Positions 1-8,987 of a DNA stretch of 64,000 nucleotides are shown here, one piece after another. The notes under the pieces are model-generated. The model had not been told where the DNA came from, did not search any database, and worked only from the letters and a program-made list of their open reading frames with translations. Position 1 is the first letter of the stretch; each line of letters opens with the position of its first letter. A program made the position numbers and the translations under genes. Where the stretch lies: contig JAIXUE010000022.1 of the NCBI GenBank assembly GCA_027483605.1, forward strand, positions 106,136 to 170,135, read 5' to 3'. This DNA comes from Cryomorphaceae bacterium. Lineage in GTDB: Bacteria; Bacteroidota; Bacteroidia; Flavobacteriales_D; Crocinitomicaceae.

Positions 1-1049
1 AGCTTAGCGCGTATGACGTCAATGTAATAGACGTAAACGATAAAGATCAGCCAAAAGCCCAATGTGTACGGAATTACTTCGTAGGGGCCTAGTTTTTCAT
101 GGAGAAAATCATTGAAGCCAATTCTGATAACGCTGCCATAAAGCAACATCATGTGGATGATAAAAATACTTAGTGTATTTTGCCCAATTTTTAGAAACAA
201 ATTATCTTTTTTAATTTGAAGCACATAGGTTTCTAAACCGAGTAATAAAGAGAGAATGACCAAAACCATTCCAAATTTATCTAGAAGCCAATCCATTTGA
301 TAGAAGGTAACATCATGAAGGCCAGGCATACTTTGAAGCCAAATTAGAAAGGGTTTGATTCCAAAGAAAATAAGTAAGCCAGCACCAAAAGTCCCAATGA
401 TGACGGGTAATGACTTGACGTAGTTTTTGTAGTGATAGAGCAACACACCTAGCATGGCGCCGTACATGGTGTAGCCCATTCTTGGCGTAATTGGAAATTC
501 AGAATGCGGACCATGGAACATGTTTTGAACAAAAGTGGGCGCATTTTCGGGCCAATAGTGCTCGCCCAAGGAGCCAAAAAACAATTGGGAGTAAAAAAGT
601 AAAGTTCCAGCTAGAAAGTAATATACCCATAGGGGTATGACTTTTATCAATCGAAATAAACCATAGAGCAGAATAATTGTCAAAATGCCGATCGCTATAC
701 ATTGTAAGACATGAAAGGCATAAAACTGTAGCAGGTAGCCCCAAAAAAGCAGTTCAACGACGCGTTTGAATCCTTTGCGAACGCGCATATTCTGCCAAAA
801 CGACTGTTGTTCGTTGCCAAGCAGGAGGTAAGTAAAAATAAGGCCGGTTACTGTTAAAAATGTAGGAGAAGTAAAGCCGCGGATGAATTTCCAGGTACGA
901 TAGGCTGGAAAAGATTCATCTACCCACTCAAGTGCGAGTGAATCATGAACAAAATGCCCTTCCAACATTAATAAGATAGCGATGGTGCGCGCAATATCAA
1001 TGAAGTAAAGGCGGTTTTTGGGTTTATTGAGGCTGATTTGGTTTTCCAT
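1..1049 (-). CDS. Membrane acyltransferase (DUF1624/HGSNAT-like), partial at window edge
   Basis: Open frame read by me on the minus strand from an ATG at 1049 to base 1 with no stop; the ORF track missed it because it leaves the window. About 349 residues are visible, starting MENQISLNKPKNRLYFIDIA. The opening RTIAILLMLEGHF matches the next gene's RSVAILMMLQGHF, and the multi-pass hydrophobic pattern fits the heparan-alpha-glucosaminide N-acetyltransferase-like/acyltransferase 3 superfamily, which moves acyl groups to or across envelope glycans. It overlaps the end of the upstream paralogue by 26 bases, so the two are probably co-transcribed and arose by tandem duplication. The acceptor is unknown. 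Confidence 0.75.
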   Translation of the reverse strand, partial: MENQISLNKPKNRLYFIDIARTIAILLMLEGHFVHDSLALEWVDESFPAYRTWKFIRGFTSPTFLTVTGLIFTYLLLGNEQQSFWQNMRVRKGFKRVVELLFWGYLLQFYAFHVLQCIAIGILTIILLYGLFRLIKVIPLWVYYFLAGTLLFYSQLFFGSLGEHYWPENAPTFVQNMFHGPHSEFPITPRMGYTMYGAMLGVLLYHYKNYVKSLPVIIGTFGAGLLIFFGIKPFLIWLQSMPGLHDVTFYQMDWLLDKFGMVLVILSLLLGLETYVLQIKKDNLFLKIGQNTLSIFIIHMMLLYGSVIRIGFNDFLHEKLGPYEVIPYTLGFWLIFIVYVYYIDVIRAK

Positions 1050-2172
1050 TTGAGATAAAAAACGTGCGAAAGGTACGAAAGAAATGACGAATCGGCTCAA
1101 GAACCTGAACCAATGCAACAAAGAAAGCCACGAATACAAATGCTCCAAAAATGGCTTCCAATGCACTTAATTTGTTTTCCAGAAAAGTCCGTAAGCTATA
1201 ACCCGTAATGGCCCCATAAAGAATAACAGCATGTAGTACGTAAATCGCAAAGGTTTCTTGACCTACAGCCATGAAATAGGGATGCCTAAGGCGCTCAAAG
1301 CCGCTGATGTAGGTAAAAAGAATCAGCAATAAAGCCACAAAAAATGCGCGGTCAAAAGCCCAGAGGTACTTGTAATGAAAATGAGTGAAATCACCGTTGT
1401 AGATAAATGTCATGATCCAGCCGACTAAATAAAAAGCTAAACCGATCCCAATCAAGTAGCGGTAAACATTCTTGTTCTTGAATCCTGTTCCGTGGATACT
1501 GAGGTAGTGGCCAAACCCAGCGCCTAAAAATACAAAGCCAATCCAAGGAAAAATCGAAAAACCTGTTTCTGGCCCTTGTATCATATTTTGGATAATTGGC
1601 GGGATGCCCACCGGGAAATATCCTGACTGAAGGCGCACAAGTGGTGTAAAACCAAAGATAAGCAGTGCCAAAAGCAGGTAAAAAATCCAGCTCAATTGTC
1701 TGATTTTGTAAAGCAGCGCACTCATCAAGAGCAATAACAGGAGGCCCACCCCGATACATTGTAGAATATGGAAACCTAAAAAATGAGGGTTGAAATGCCC
1801 GGCAAAATAGTATTTAAGGTATTTGAGGTTGAGCTGCAATACATAACCTATTACTAAAAGACTGAGCGCTCGGCGAATACCTTTCTTGACGCGGATGAGC
1901 TTCAAAAACGGAGCATGTCCTTTTTGCCATTCTTTGTGCAATAAATAAGTAAAAACGGCCCCAGAGATGGTGAAAAACAATGGCGCGGTGAGCCCCCTGA
2001 AAAATCCCCATGCACTGAACCAAAAACTACCCGATGATCCGTGCAGGCGCACTTCTGCCATAAAGGTGGGGTAACTCTCAAGGGTCATAGAAATGAAGTG
2101 ACCTTGTAACATCATGAGGATCGCTACGCTGCGACTGAAATCTAGAAAATGGATGCGCTGTTTTTGGTTCAT
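1024..2172 (-). CDS. Membrane acyltransferase (DUF1624/HGSNAT-like), tandem paralogue
   Basis: 382 residues with about ten hydrophobic helices. The N-terminus has the RSVAILMMLQGHF signature of HGSNAT_cat/DUF1624 proteins, and later segments (PLFFTISGAVFTYLL; FAIYVLHAVILYGAI) fit an acyltransferase-type membrane bundle. Such proteins are thought to acetylate sugars at the membrane; the substrate here cannot be read from sequence. Its stop lies inside the next (partial) paralogue and its start overlaps the end of the OmpA/TPR gene by 4 bases, so a short operon with the envelope genes upstream is likely. Family assignment is good, function inferred. Confidence 0.75.
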   Translation of the reverse strand: MNQKQRIHFLDFSRSVAILMMLQGHFISMTLESYPTFMAEVRLHGSSGSFWFSAWGFFRGLTAPLFFTISGAVFTYLLHKEWQKGHAPFLKLIRVKKGIRRALSLLVIGYVLQLNLKYLKYYFAGHFNPHFLGFHILQCIGVGLLLLLLMSALLYKIRQLSWIFYLLLALLIFGFTPLVRLQSGYFPVGIPPIIQNMIQGPETGFSIFPWIGFVFLGAGFGHYLSIHGTGFKNKNVYRYLIGIGLAFYLVGWIMTFIYNGDFTHFHYKYLWAFDRAFFVALLLILFTYISGFERLRHPYFMAVGQETFAIYVLHAVILYGAITGYSLRTFLENKLSALEAIFGAFVFVAFFVALVQVLEPIRHFFRTFRTFFISNGKPNQPQ

Positions 2173-4091
2173 CGAGGGGGTAGAGATTCGGTACGCAGTT
2201 CAATGATCTCAATGCGTCTTTCGAGCGAAGCATCTTTGGAATAAACTGAATTGCGTTGGTCGTAGTAGTTGTCGCTCACGTCTTTATTGGCTTTGTATTC
2301 TCCCATTGGAACTTCAATAAATTGTAAGCGAAGTGGGGTGCTCAGCATATAGGGGGCAAATTTACCACCATCTATCTCTTCAAAGTAATTTTTAATGGCA
2401 GAAATGCGTCTATTTGTCAAATGTACGTTATAATCTGATTTAGCTAGCGGACTTGCAAATCCTTGCACCATAATACTGACTTGCTGACCAGATTGAAGTG
2501 CCTCCCAAACTTGTTCTCTGAAAAGAGCAAGATTTTGCATGCCGTGGTCTACTTCTTGGTCAAAGAATGCGAGCAGGGCTTGCGCTTGTGCAGCAGCAGC
2601 CAAAGAATCACGGCCCTCTGTTACCTTTTGAAGATACAAAGGATATTGGCTTTTGTATTTAATGTAGGTTTCCTCGTAAGAGAGTTCGGTAAAATCGGCG
2701 GTGGTTTTGGGATTCGGATGGTCATTTTCAAAATACAGTCGGATCGGTAATTTGACAATTTGAATGGTCTTAGCTGCCTCCTCTACTTTTTTCGGTTGAG
2801 GACGGGCTAAATATTGATAAAAGACATCGCTGCAACAGGTTGGGTGCGATGCATAGAGACTTCCTATGCGATTAGAGCTCAGATAGGCAGTATCTTTTTG
2901 ACAAAAAAAGTAGAGTTCGTTTGCTGGACTATTGAAAGGCATACCCATATTGACAGGGGGGCCAAAACTACCATCGGTTTGGAGTGAGGCATAAAAAATA
3001 TCATAACCACCGAATCCGGCGTGCCAGGTGCTTGAAAAATAGAGTCGTTTAAAAAGTGGATCAAACCATGGCGAGACTTCATTTTCAACTGAATTGAGGC
3101 CACTTAAGTTGATCGGGTTTTGAACCGAACCATTTTTCTCTATTGTGGTGATCCAAAGATCGAGACCGCCTTTCCCAGTCGATGCTGCTGCACTATAGAT
3201 GAGTTTGAGTTGTCCATTGAGTTCAAAAAGATGCGGCATACTTTGGTAAGAGTCAATCGGGAGTGAAAGAATGGTATTGGAATCTAAGTGCCAAGAATTT
3301 CCTTGTCTGTCTATTCTCATGATGCGACATGTCAGGGAAGAGGCAGCACGCTGACACTCACTACACAACGCAAAACTGCTGTCAGGAGCAAGCGTAAAAT
3401 TGCCGTATTCAGCCCCGGGACGCAAGCCTTTGATCCATAATTGCTTTTGGGATGTCGCCGGAAATTGATAGAGTTGAATGGTGTATTGTGCACTAAATAC
3501 TTGTTCTTGGTCATTAGCAGTGGAATCTGCTCTCAAAGAGCTAAAAATCAGAGTGTCGTTTAGAAAAAGGTGTCCAAATTCGGTATCGACCGTATTGACT
3601 GGATGTTGGAGTAAGGCGGTGTTTTCCTCTGCGCTCACAAATTTGAGTTGTTTGAGCACCCAATTACAAGCAATAACTTCTTGTTCGGCCTTTAGATAAG
3701 CGCTATTTTTTTTGTCTTCAGCAAAATACTTTTTGGCTTCTTTGAACTGTGCTAAGGCTTCTTTGTATCGTCCTTGTTGCTTGAGCATGAGTGCATAATA
3801 GAGCTGTGCTTGCGGATAAGTTTGACCATCGGGGTCTTGCTCGTAAACCTTTAGAAAATAAGTTGCTGCAGTTTTGTAATCCTTGAATTGTAGATTGGTT
3901 TGGGCAATTTTCCATTGAAGTGCAATGGAATTGGGCTCGAGTTCAAGTGCTTGATCGTAATATTTAAGCGCCTCGATATAATCCAAGGCCTCTACTTGGG
4001 CATCTGCATGCGCAACAAGCTTTTGGAGTTGTTTTTGACCCCAACATTCTGCACAGAGCAGTAGCAGACATATCAAATAAAATCTGGGCAT
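2169..4091 (-). CDS. TPR-PD40-OmpA envelope protein (T9SS/gliding-associated type)
   Basis: 640 residues. An N-terminal export signal (MPRFYLICLLLLCAECWG) is followed by TPR-like repeats (roughly 25-140, e.g. IEALKYYDQALELEPNS), a PD40/WD40-like beta-propeller (roughly 200-430, with FDPLFKRLYFSSTWHAGFGG and LYFSSNR-like blades), and a C-terminal OmpA-like peptidoglycan-binding region (VQGFASPLAKSDYNVHLTNR). Proteins with this order are commonly paired with PorP/SprF proteins in Bacteroidota, and that partner lies immediately upstream with a 19-base overlap. The likely role is anchoring or assisting an outer-membrane T9SS/adhesin complex to peptidoglycan. No giant adhesin gene is beside it in this window. 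Confidence 0.75.
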   Translation of the reverse strand: MPRFYLICLLLLCAECWGQKQLQKLVAHADAQVEALDYIEALKYYDQALELEPNSIALQWKIAQTNLQFKDYKTAATYFLKVYEQDPDGQTYPQAQLYYALMLKQQGRYKEALAQFKEAKKYFAEDKKNSAYLKAEQEVIACNWVLKQLKFVSAEENTALLQHPVNTVDTEFGHLFLNDTLIFSSLRADSTANDQEQVFSAQYTIQLYQFPATSQKQLWIKGLRPGAEYGNFTLAPDSSFALCSECQRAASSLTCRIMRIDRQGNSWHLDSNTILSLPIDSYQSMPHLFELNGQLKLIYSAAASTGKGGLDLWITTIEKNGSVQNPINLSGLNSVENEVSPWFDPLFKRLYFSSTWHAGFGGYDIFYASLQTDGSFGPPVNMGMPFNSPANELYFFCQKDTAYLSSNRIGSLYASHPTCCSDVFYQYLARPQPKKVEEAAKTIQIVKLPIRLYFENDHPNPKTTADFTELSYEETYIKYKSQYPLYLQKVTEGRDSLAAAAQAQALLAFFDQEVDHGMQNLALFREQVWEALQSGQQVSIMVQGFASPLAKSDYNVHLTNRRISAIKNYFEEIDGGKFAPYMLSTPLRLQFIEVPMGEYKANKDVSDNYYDQRNSVYSKDASLERRIEIIELRTESLPPR

Positions 4092-5050
4092 ATGCGGTAT
4101 TGCAATTGAGGGGGTTGAAATTTACTAAATACATAGCGTACACTTAATTCAAAAGCTCCGCGCCCTCTACTGGCTGGCACTAGTGAAGAATAATTGAAGT
4201 CATAGGAAATTCCTGTATAAAGCGGACCACGCGCAAGGCCAAACTGTATACAAAAGGCATCTTTTGTTCGCCACCAAAGTGCTGAGCTAAGGGTTAGATT
4301 GTCTTTTAATGAGAGCAAATACGCTGCAGTTGAGCCAATTGTCAATGCACGATATGGCCCCTGTAAATTGAGCTGAAAACTAGGTTCAAAGACCAAATTA
4401 GGATTGTATTGGTAATGCAATTGGCTAAACAAATTGACTCGGATATCACGTTGGGTATTGTCTGTAAAAAAACTTTGATTGGGCCTGGTGAGATTGAAAG
4501 CACTCAAACCACTTTGTAGAGAGATTTGCTTGCTGAGCTCGAATTGATGAATTAGGCCCAGGCCCAGCATGGGTCTGGTCATTGAGGCTGTCTGGAAAAA
4601 CTCATTGGTGGGCGCATTTGGATCGAAAATGTAGCCGTTATATTGGCTATCAAAGTAAAATGCATTGCTGTTCAATTGTCTTTGATTGAATCCAAGCTGA
4701 AGGGCAGCCCTCAGTTGGTGCTGCTTGTTGAGTACAAACGGACGACACAAACTCAGCTGTAGCTCGTTGGTCTGAAACTTGCCATCGCCAACTTGGTCAT
4801 GGAAATAATTGGCTGCAAGACCCCACTTTTTCCATTTCGTATCTGCCGCAATTGCTGTGGTTTGAAAAGGAATACTGACGCTACGCCATTGTGTGCGGTA
4901 ATTGGCCGTGAGGCGGAGGTCTTCTTTGAAATTTCCTGCGTGGGCAGGGTTAAGAAAAATGGGGTTATTGTTGAATTGTGTCCAATGGATGTCTTGGGCA
5001 AATACTGGGGTTGCCACTAATAAAAATAGAATCCTGCAAAGCTGCTTCAC
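4073..5050 (-). CDS. PorP/SprF family type IX secretion membrane protein
   Basis: 325 residues starting at a GTG codon (MKQLCRILFLLVATPVFA is a signal peptide ending at AQ). The mature start DIHWTQFNNNPIFLNPAHAG is the characteristic opening of the PorP/SprF family, and the rest is alternating beta-strand sequence of an outer-membrane barrel ending in aromatic-rich strands. PorP/SprF proteins anchor secreted T9SS type B cargo or adhesins at the cell surface. Its 3' end overlaps the OmpA/TPR gene, the usual partner. A small inverted repeat (GTAAC/GTTAC) sits just before the GTG start; no SD-like site is obvious, which is common in this phylum. Confidence 0.85.
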   Translation of the reverse strand: MKQLCRILFLLVATPVFAQDIHWTQFNNNPIFLNPAHAGNFKEDLRLTANYRTQWRSVSIPFQTTAIAADTKWKKWGLAANYFHDQVGDGKFQTNELQLSLCRPFVLNKQHQLRAALQLGFNQRQLNSNAFYFDSQYNGYIFDPNAPTNEFFQTASMTRPMLGLGLIHQFELSKQISLQSGLSAFNLTRPNQSFFTDNTQRDIRVNLFSQLHYQYNPNLVFEPSFQLNLQGPYRALTIGSTAAYLLSLKDNLTLSSALWWRTKDAFCIQFGLARGPLYTGISYDFNYSSLVPASRGRGAFELSVRYVFSKFQPPQLQYRICPDFI

Positions 5051-5085
5051 GTAACGAAGTTACAAAAAAGCCTGCGGATTAGAAA

Positions 5086-5769
5086 TTATGGATTGGAACT
5101 AGAAACAGGTATAATTTTGCCATTGAAAAATGCACCACTGTTCAAGGCAAAATCGGCTATAAATTGGGCCATTTGCGCTGGTGAGGTTGGCGCCAAATAA
5201 CCAGGAAAAGCAGCAGAGAGCATTTCGGTTTGTACTGCACCTAAGCACAAACAGTTCATGCGCAATGAGGAGTCTTTGTATTCTTCGGCAAATAGTTCGG
5301 TGAAGGCACACAAGGCTGCTTTGGAAGTAGAGTAGGCGGCAAGACCTGCAAATTTAAGGCTGCCTTGAAAACCTCCCATAGAACTGATATTGACGATATG
5401 TGCTTTTGGGGCAAGTTGAGGAAGTAAGGCTTGCGTGGCCTCCATAATGCCGATGATGTTAACTTGATAACTCTCTGTAAAATCCTGGTGACTCAGTTGT
5501 TCAAAGGGTTTATTTACCAAGAGCCCTGCGTTATTGATCAAGATATCAATTGGTGCAGCTAAACCGAGCGCAGCAATTTGTTTGTGAACGTCTTTGGAAA
5601 TATCCAAGTGATGACAGAAAACATTCTTTTGTAAGAAACGACCCTTCATCTTATCTAAATTCCTTGACAAGGCAAGAACGGTGGTGTCTTCCATCTGAGC
5701 AAAATGGTCTACAAGTGCAGCCCCAATGCCTTGACTCGCGCCGAGAATAGCAACAACCCTATTCATCAA
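5086..5769 (-). CDS. Short-chain dehydrogenase/reductase
   Basis: 227 residues with the full classical SDR set: glycine-rich NAD(P) loop GASQGIGA near residue 10, NNAG near 80, catalytic Ser in NISSMGGF and the YSTSK catalytic tyrosine/lysine. It overlaps the downstream end of a paaE gene by 11 bases, so it is probably the last gene of the minus-strand paaE-paaE-SDR transcript. SDRs are too diverse to assign a substrate; a role in phenylacetate metabolism is only suggested by position, since the known Paa hydroxyacyl-CoA dehydrogenase (PaaH) is not an SDR. Confidence 0.85.
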   Translation of the reverse strand: MMNRVVAILGASQGIGAALVDHFAQMEDTTVLALSRNLDKMKGRFLQKNVFCHHLDISKDVHKQIAALGLAAPIDILINNAGLLVNKPFEQLSHQDFTESYQVNIIGIMEATQALLPQLAPKAHIVNISSMGGFQGSLKFAGLAAYSTSKAALCAFTELFAEEYKDSSLRMNCLCLGAVQTEMLSAAFPGYLAPTSPAQMAQFIADFALNSGAFFNGKIIPVSSSNP

Positions 5770-6823
5770 AACTCACAATTAGTTCGTCACTAGTGGCAAA
5801 TGCTTGACAGGTGAGGATGTAACCGTCAGCAATTTCGCTATCCGTGAGTGAATGGTTCATGCGCATGGTGGCACTGCCTTTGAGTACTTTGGCACGACAA
5901 GACGAACACACTCCGCCTCGGCAAGAGAATGGTGCATCGAGCCCAGCTTTTTCGGAAAGTTCGAGAATGCTCTTGTCTTGACCTTGCATCTCAAAAGTTG
6001 CAATTTCGCCATCTATCATGACTTTTACTTTGCTTTTTCCGGAGAAACTTGTTTCGGCCTTGGCTGTGGGTTTTTCTTCGCTTACAAAGAACAGTTCTTT
6101 GTGGATTTTCTGCGGGCTCACCCCAAAAAACGAGAGGGTTTTTTCAACACTTTCCACCATTTGTTGGGGCCCACACAAGAAAAATGCGTCGGCTTGTAGC
6201 AGGGCTAAATCGTTCTTGATTTGCGCTTTGAGCTCCACATCGTTGATGCGCCCAAAGTGCGCGCCTTCCACTTCTTTTTGGGAGTAGAAAAGGGTGGTTT
6301 CAGTGTGCTGAAGCGCAGTGATGTCATTTAAAAATAAAGCATCTTCTGGTCTTTTGTTGCCGTAGAATAGTTTAAATTGTGTTTGGCCTGTAGCCGTTTG
6401 CAACATGCTCATGATGGGTGTGATGCCAGATCCGGCGGCAATAGCTACAACCTTTTTGTAGGCAGGTTGCCATGTAAAGTTGCCCTCTGGTTCAAAAACG
6501 ATCAGCTCTTCGCCTGCTTTGATATTTTGCAGAAAATTGGATGCTTTTCCGTTTGCGATGGCCTTGACGCCGATGCTTAAACCGGCTGAAGAACTACTGC
6601 AAATTGAATAGGATCTTCTAAGTTGTTCGCCGTTGATGTCGAGTGCCAAGGTGAGGTACTGACCAGCTTGAAATTGGAAATTGGTGCTGAGGGCAGCGGG
6701 TACTGTAAAATCAATTTGTACAGCTTGGGCAGTCAATGCCTGTACACTTTTTACAGTAAGGAGATGCGCGCCTTTTGGCAGCGTCGCATTCTTGTTGGAT
6801 TTAAAACGGTCAAATAAGCCCAT
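5759..6823 (-). CDS. paaE: PaaE-type phenylacetyl-CoA epoxidase reductase, copy 1
   Basis: 354 residues. Order: FAD-binding ferredoxin-reductase domain (RRSYSICSS near residue 70), NAD-binding domain (AAGSGITPIMSML near 130), then a plant-type 2Fe-2S ferredoxin with Cys at about 301, 306, 309 and 339 (CRGGVCSSCRAKV ... LTCQA). This is the PaaE architecture: electrons pass from NAD(P)H through FAD and the cluster to the PaaA di-iron centre. It sits directly downstream of a second PaaE-like gene, separated by a single base. Which copy serves the epoxidase cannot be decided from sequence. Confidence 0.85.
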   Translation of the reverse strand: MGLFDRFKSNKNATLPKGAHLLTVKSVQALTAQAVQIDFTVPAALSTNFQFQAGQYLTLALDINGEQLRRSYSICSSSSAGLSIGVKAIANGKASNFLQNIKAGEELIVFEPEGNFTWQPAYKKVVAIAAGSGITPIMSMLQTATGQTQFKLFYGNKRPEDALFLNDITALQHTETTLFYSQKEVEGAHFGRINDVELKAQIKNDLALLQADAFFLCGPQQMVESVEKTLSFFGVSPQKIHKELFFVSEEKPTAKAETSFSGKSKVKVMIDGEIATFEMQGQDKSILELSEKAGLDAPFSCRGGVCSSCRAKVLKGSATMRMNHSLTDSEIADGYILTCQAFATSDELIVSFDE

Positions 6824-6824
6824 G

Positions 6825-7895
6825 TTAGTCGTCGAATGAAATGAGTATATCGTTACTTTTTGGATGCGCCTGGCAAGTGAGTACGTAACCTTGCTCTACT
6901 TCTTCTGGGGTGAGCGCATAATTTACATCCATGGTCACTTCGCCCCTGAGCACTTTTGCTTTGCAAGTACAGCAAACACCACCTTTACAAGCGAAAGGCG
7001 CATCGGCGCCAGCTTTGTAGGCAGCATCAAGAATGGTTGGGCCATCTGAAGATAAATAAAAATCGGTGACTTCGCCATCCATGATCAGCTCAATATGCGA
7101 TTCAAAAGCTGGTATTTTGTCTTGCTTTGCCTCCGCTGCTTTGGCAATTGGCGCGGCATGGAACAATTCAAAATGGATGTCTTTGGCATCTACTCCAAAT
7201 GTGCTCAGCTCATCTTTAACCGCTAAAATCATGTCTTGTGGGCCGCAAATGTAGGCGCCGTTGATGGTCTGATTTTTTAAAAAAGCGTTGAGCAAGTCTT
7301 TGGTGCGGGCAGCATCTATGCGGCCTTTTAGCAGCGGGACACCAATATTCTCTCTGGAGAAAACGTGTACTAAATTGAGTCGGTTCAGAAAACGGTTTTT
7401 GAGCGCTTCGAGTTCTTCTCTAAAAATAACCTCGGCAAAGCCCTTATTGCCATAAAATAAAGTGACGGAACTGAGTGGCTCGGCGTGTAAGATCGTTTTG
7501 AGAATCGAAAAAATTGGCGTAACACCACTACCAGCTGCAAATAAAACATAATGGTTTTGCGCACTCGGGTTGGGCTCAAATTTAAAATTGCCCATTGGAG
7601 CCATTACTTCAAGCGTGTCGTGCGTTTGAAGTGTGGAGTTGGCAAAGGATGAGAACTTGCCGTTTGGTATTTGTTTGATGGCTACACGCCATTCGTTTTC
7701 GTGGGGTGCACTGCACAAAGAATAGGATCTTCTGATTTCTTCACCATCGATAGTGGTTTTGAAAGTAAGGTATTGTCCTGAAGCGAAGTTAAATTGTGCT
7801 TGAAGCGTTTGAGGTACTTCAAAAGCGACTGATACACAACCTTCTGTTTCTCTTTGAAGGTCCGTGACTTTGAGGGAATGAAACTGAGTAGACAT
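6825..7895 (-). CDS. paaE: PaaE-type phenylacetyl-CoA epoxidase reductase, copy 2
   Basis: 356 residues with the same layout as copy 1: RRSYSLCSAP in the flavin domain, AAGSGVTPIFSIL in the NAD domain, and a C-terminal 2Fe-2S site at about Cys303, 308, 311 and 341 (CKGGVCCTC ... LTCQAHP). It is the promoter-proximal gene of the minus-strand transcript and lies back to back with paaA, so it is the more natural partner of the epoxidase. Start ATG at 7895 follows a Bacteroidota-type promoter. The copies differ clearly throughout, so the duplication is not recent. Confidence 0.87.
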   Translation of the reverse strand: MSTQFHSLKVTDLQRETEGCVSVAFEVPQTLQAQFNFASGQYLTFKTTIDGEEIRRSYSLCSAPHENEWRVAIKQIPNGKFSSFANSTLQTHDTLEVMAPMGNFKFEPNPSAQNHYVLFAAGSGVTPIFSILKTILHAEPLSSVTLFYGNKGFAEVIFREELEALKNRFLNRLNLVHVFSRENIGVPLLKGRIDAARTKDLLNAFLKNQTINGAYICGPQDMILAVKDELSTFGVDAKDIHFELFHAAPIAKAAEAKQDKIPAFESHIELIMDGEVTDFYLSSDGPTILDAAYKAGADAPFACKGGVCCTCKAKVLRGEVTMDVNYALTPEEVEQGYVLTCQAHPKSNDILISFDD

Positions 7896-7914
7896 AGTCG
7901 TATTTAATCAGGGT

Positions 7915-7944
7915 CAAAAGTAAGCAATAATGCGCAAGCCTCAA
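7915..7944 (-). promoter_or_regulatory. Bacteroidota-type promoter for paaE-paaE-SDR
   Basis: Read on the minus strand: TTG (complement of 7942-7944), a 19-base spacer and TACTTTTG (complement of 7915-7922), matching the TTG/TAnnTTTG consensus. Transcription would begin a few bases beyond it, leaving a leader of about 15 bases before the ATG at 7895. Confidence 0.55.
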
Positions 7945-7982
7945 CCAACATCTATCAATGAACAAACTGACGCCAATCATGT

Positions 7983-8011
7983 TTTGAAGGCGTAGTTATT
8001 TTCTATATTTG
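7983..8011 (+). promoter_or_regulatory. Bacteroidota-type promoter for paaABCD
   Basis: TTTG at 7983-7986, 17 bases, then TATATTTG at 8004-8011, a full TAnnTTTG -7 element. The TTG start proposed by the ORF track at 8009 lies inside this element, which argues for the ATG at 8033 as the true paaA start. Together with the minus-strand promoter it forms a divergent control region of about 137 bases. Confidence 0.6.
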
Positions 8012-8032
8012 TTTCATCGTAACAAAGACATT

Positions 8033-8971
8033 ATGACCCAAGCTGAAAAAGAAATCCGTTTTCAAGAGAAAATTGACCGAGAAATCAAGATTGAGCCCAA
8101 TGACTGGATGCCAGACGAATACCGCCAAACATTGGTGCGTCAGATATCGCAACACGCACATTCAGAAATAGTTGGTATGCTTCCTGAGGGCAATTGGATT
8201 ACCCGTGCTCCTAATTTGCGACGCAAGGCCGTCTTATTGGCCAAGGTACAAGACGAAGCCGGACACGGCCTTTATTTATATTCAGCAGTAGAAACCCTCG
8301 GTACGAGCCGCGAGCAAACCATTGACGATTTACACAGTGGAAAAGCTAAATATTCATCTATTTTTAATTATCCTGCACTTACTTGGGCCGATATCGGCAC
8401 AATTGGTTGGTTAGTTGATGGTGCTGCCATTATGAATCAAGTAGCGCTATGCCGCACTTCTTATGGCCCTTATGCCCGCGCAATGGTTAAGATTTGCAAA
8501 GAAGAGTCTTTTCACCAGCGTCAAGGATACGAATCACTCATGAAATTATGCAGTGGTACCCCACAACAAAAAGCGATGGCGCAAGATGCCATGAATCGTT
8601 TTTGGTGGCCAGCACTCATGATGTTTGGCCCCAGCGATGCAGATTCAACGCATTCAGATCAGTCCATCAAATGGAAGATCAAGCGTTTTACCAACGATGA
8701 ACTCCGTCAGAGTTTCGTAGATGCCACCGTAGCGCAAGCCGAAATCCTTGGCCTCACCATTCCCGATCCGAACTTGAAGTGGAACGAAGCACGCGGACAC
8801 TACGATTTTTCTGAAATCAACTGGGAAGAATTCTGGCAGGTGGTCAAAGGAAACGGCCCTTGTAATAAAGAACGCCTCGCTGCGCGTGTCAAAGCCAAAG
8901 AAGAAGGCGCTTGGGTGCGCGAAGCCGCAACCGCTTTTGCTAAAAAGCGCGCCATGAAGAAATCAGCCTAA
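8033..8971 (+). CDS. paaA: 1,2-phenylacetyl-CoA epoxidase, catalytic subunit A
   Basis: 312 residues from the ATG at 8033 ([14 protein letters not shown]). It is the di-iron oxygenase subunit of the ring-epoxidising complex: ferritin-like helical bundle with [18 protein letters not shown] and [16 protein letters not shown] near residue 70-85 supplying EAGH iron ligands, and [15 protein letters not shown] near 155 supplying ExxxH ligands. Length matches the family. The ORF-track TTG start is rejected because it falls in the promoter. First gene of paaABCD; acts in the cytoplasm on phenylacetyl-CoA with O2 and electrons from PaaE. Confidence 0.95.
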   Translation: MTQAEKEIRFQEKIDREIKIEPNDWMPDEYRQTLVRQISQHAHSEIVGMLPEGNWITRAPNLRRKAVLLAKVQDEAGHGLYLYSAVETLGTSREQTIDDLHSGKAKYSSIFNYPALTWADIGTIGWLVDGAAIMNQVALCRTSYGPYARAMVKICKEESFHQRQGYESLMKLCSGTPQQKAMAQDAMNRFWWPALMMFGPSDADSTHSDQSIKWKIKRFTNDELRQSFVDATVAQAEILGLTIPDPNLKWNEARGHYDFSEINWEEFWQVVKGNGPCNKERLAARVKAKEEGAWVREAATAFAKKRAMKKSA

Positions 8972-8987
8972 TTAAATTTATAAGACG

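Noticed and set aside
1391-2023. Minus-strand ORFs inside the acyltransferase gene
   Set aside because: They are out-of-frame shadows of a well-supported membrane protein gene.
5046-5072. GTAAC/GTTAC inverted repeat as terminator of the SDR gene
   Set aside because: The stem is short and is not followed by a T-run on the minus strand.
8009-8032. TTG start for paaA given by the ORF track
   Set aside because: It lies within the TATATTTG promoter element; the ATG at 8033 gives the family's usual N-terminus.
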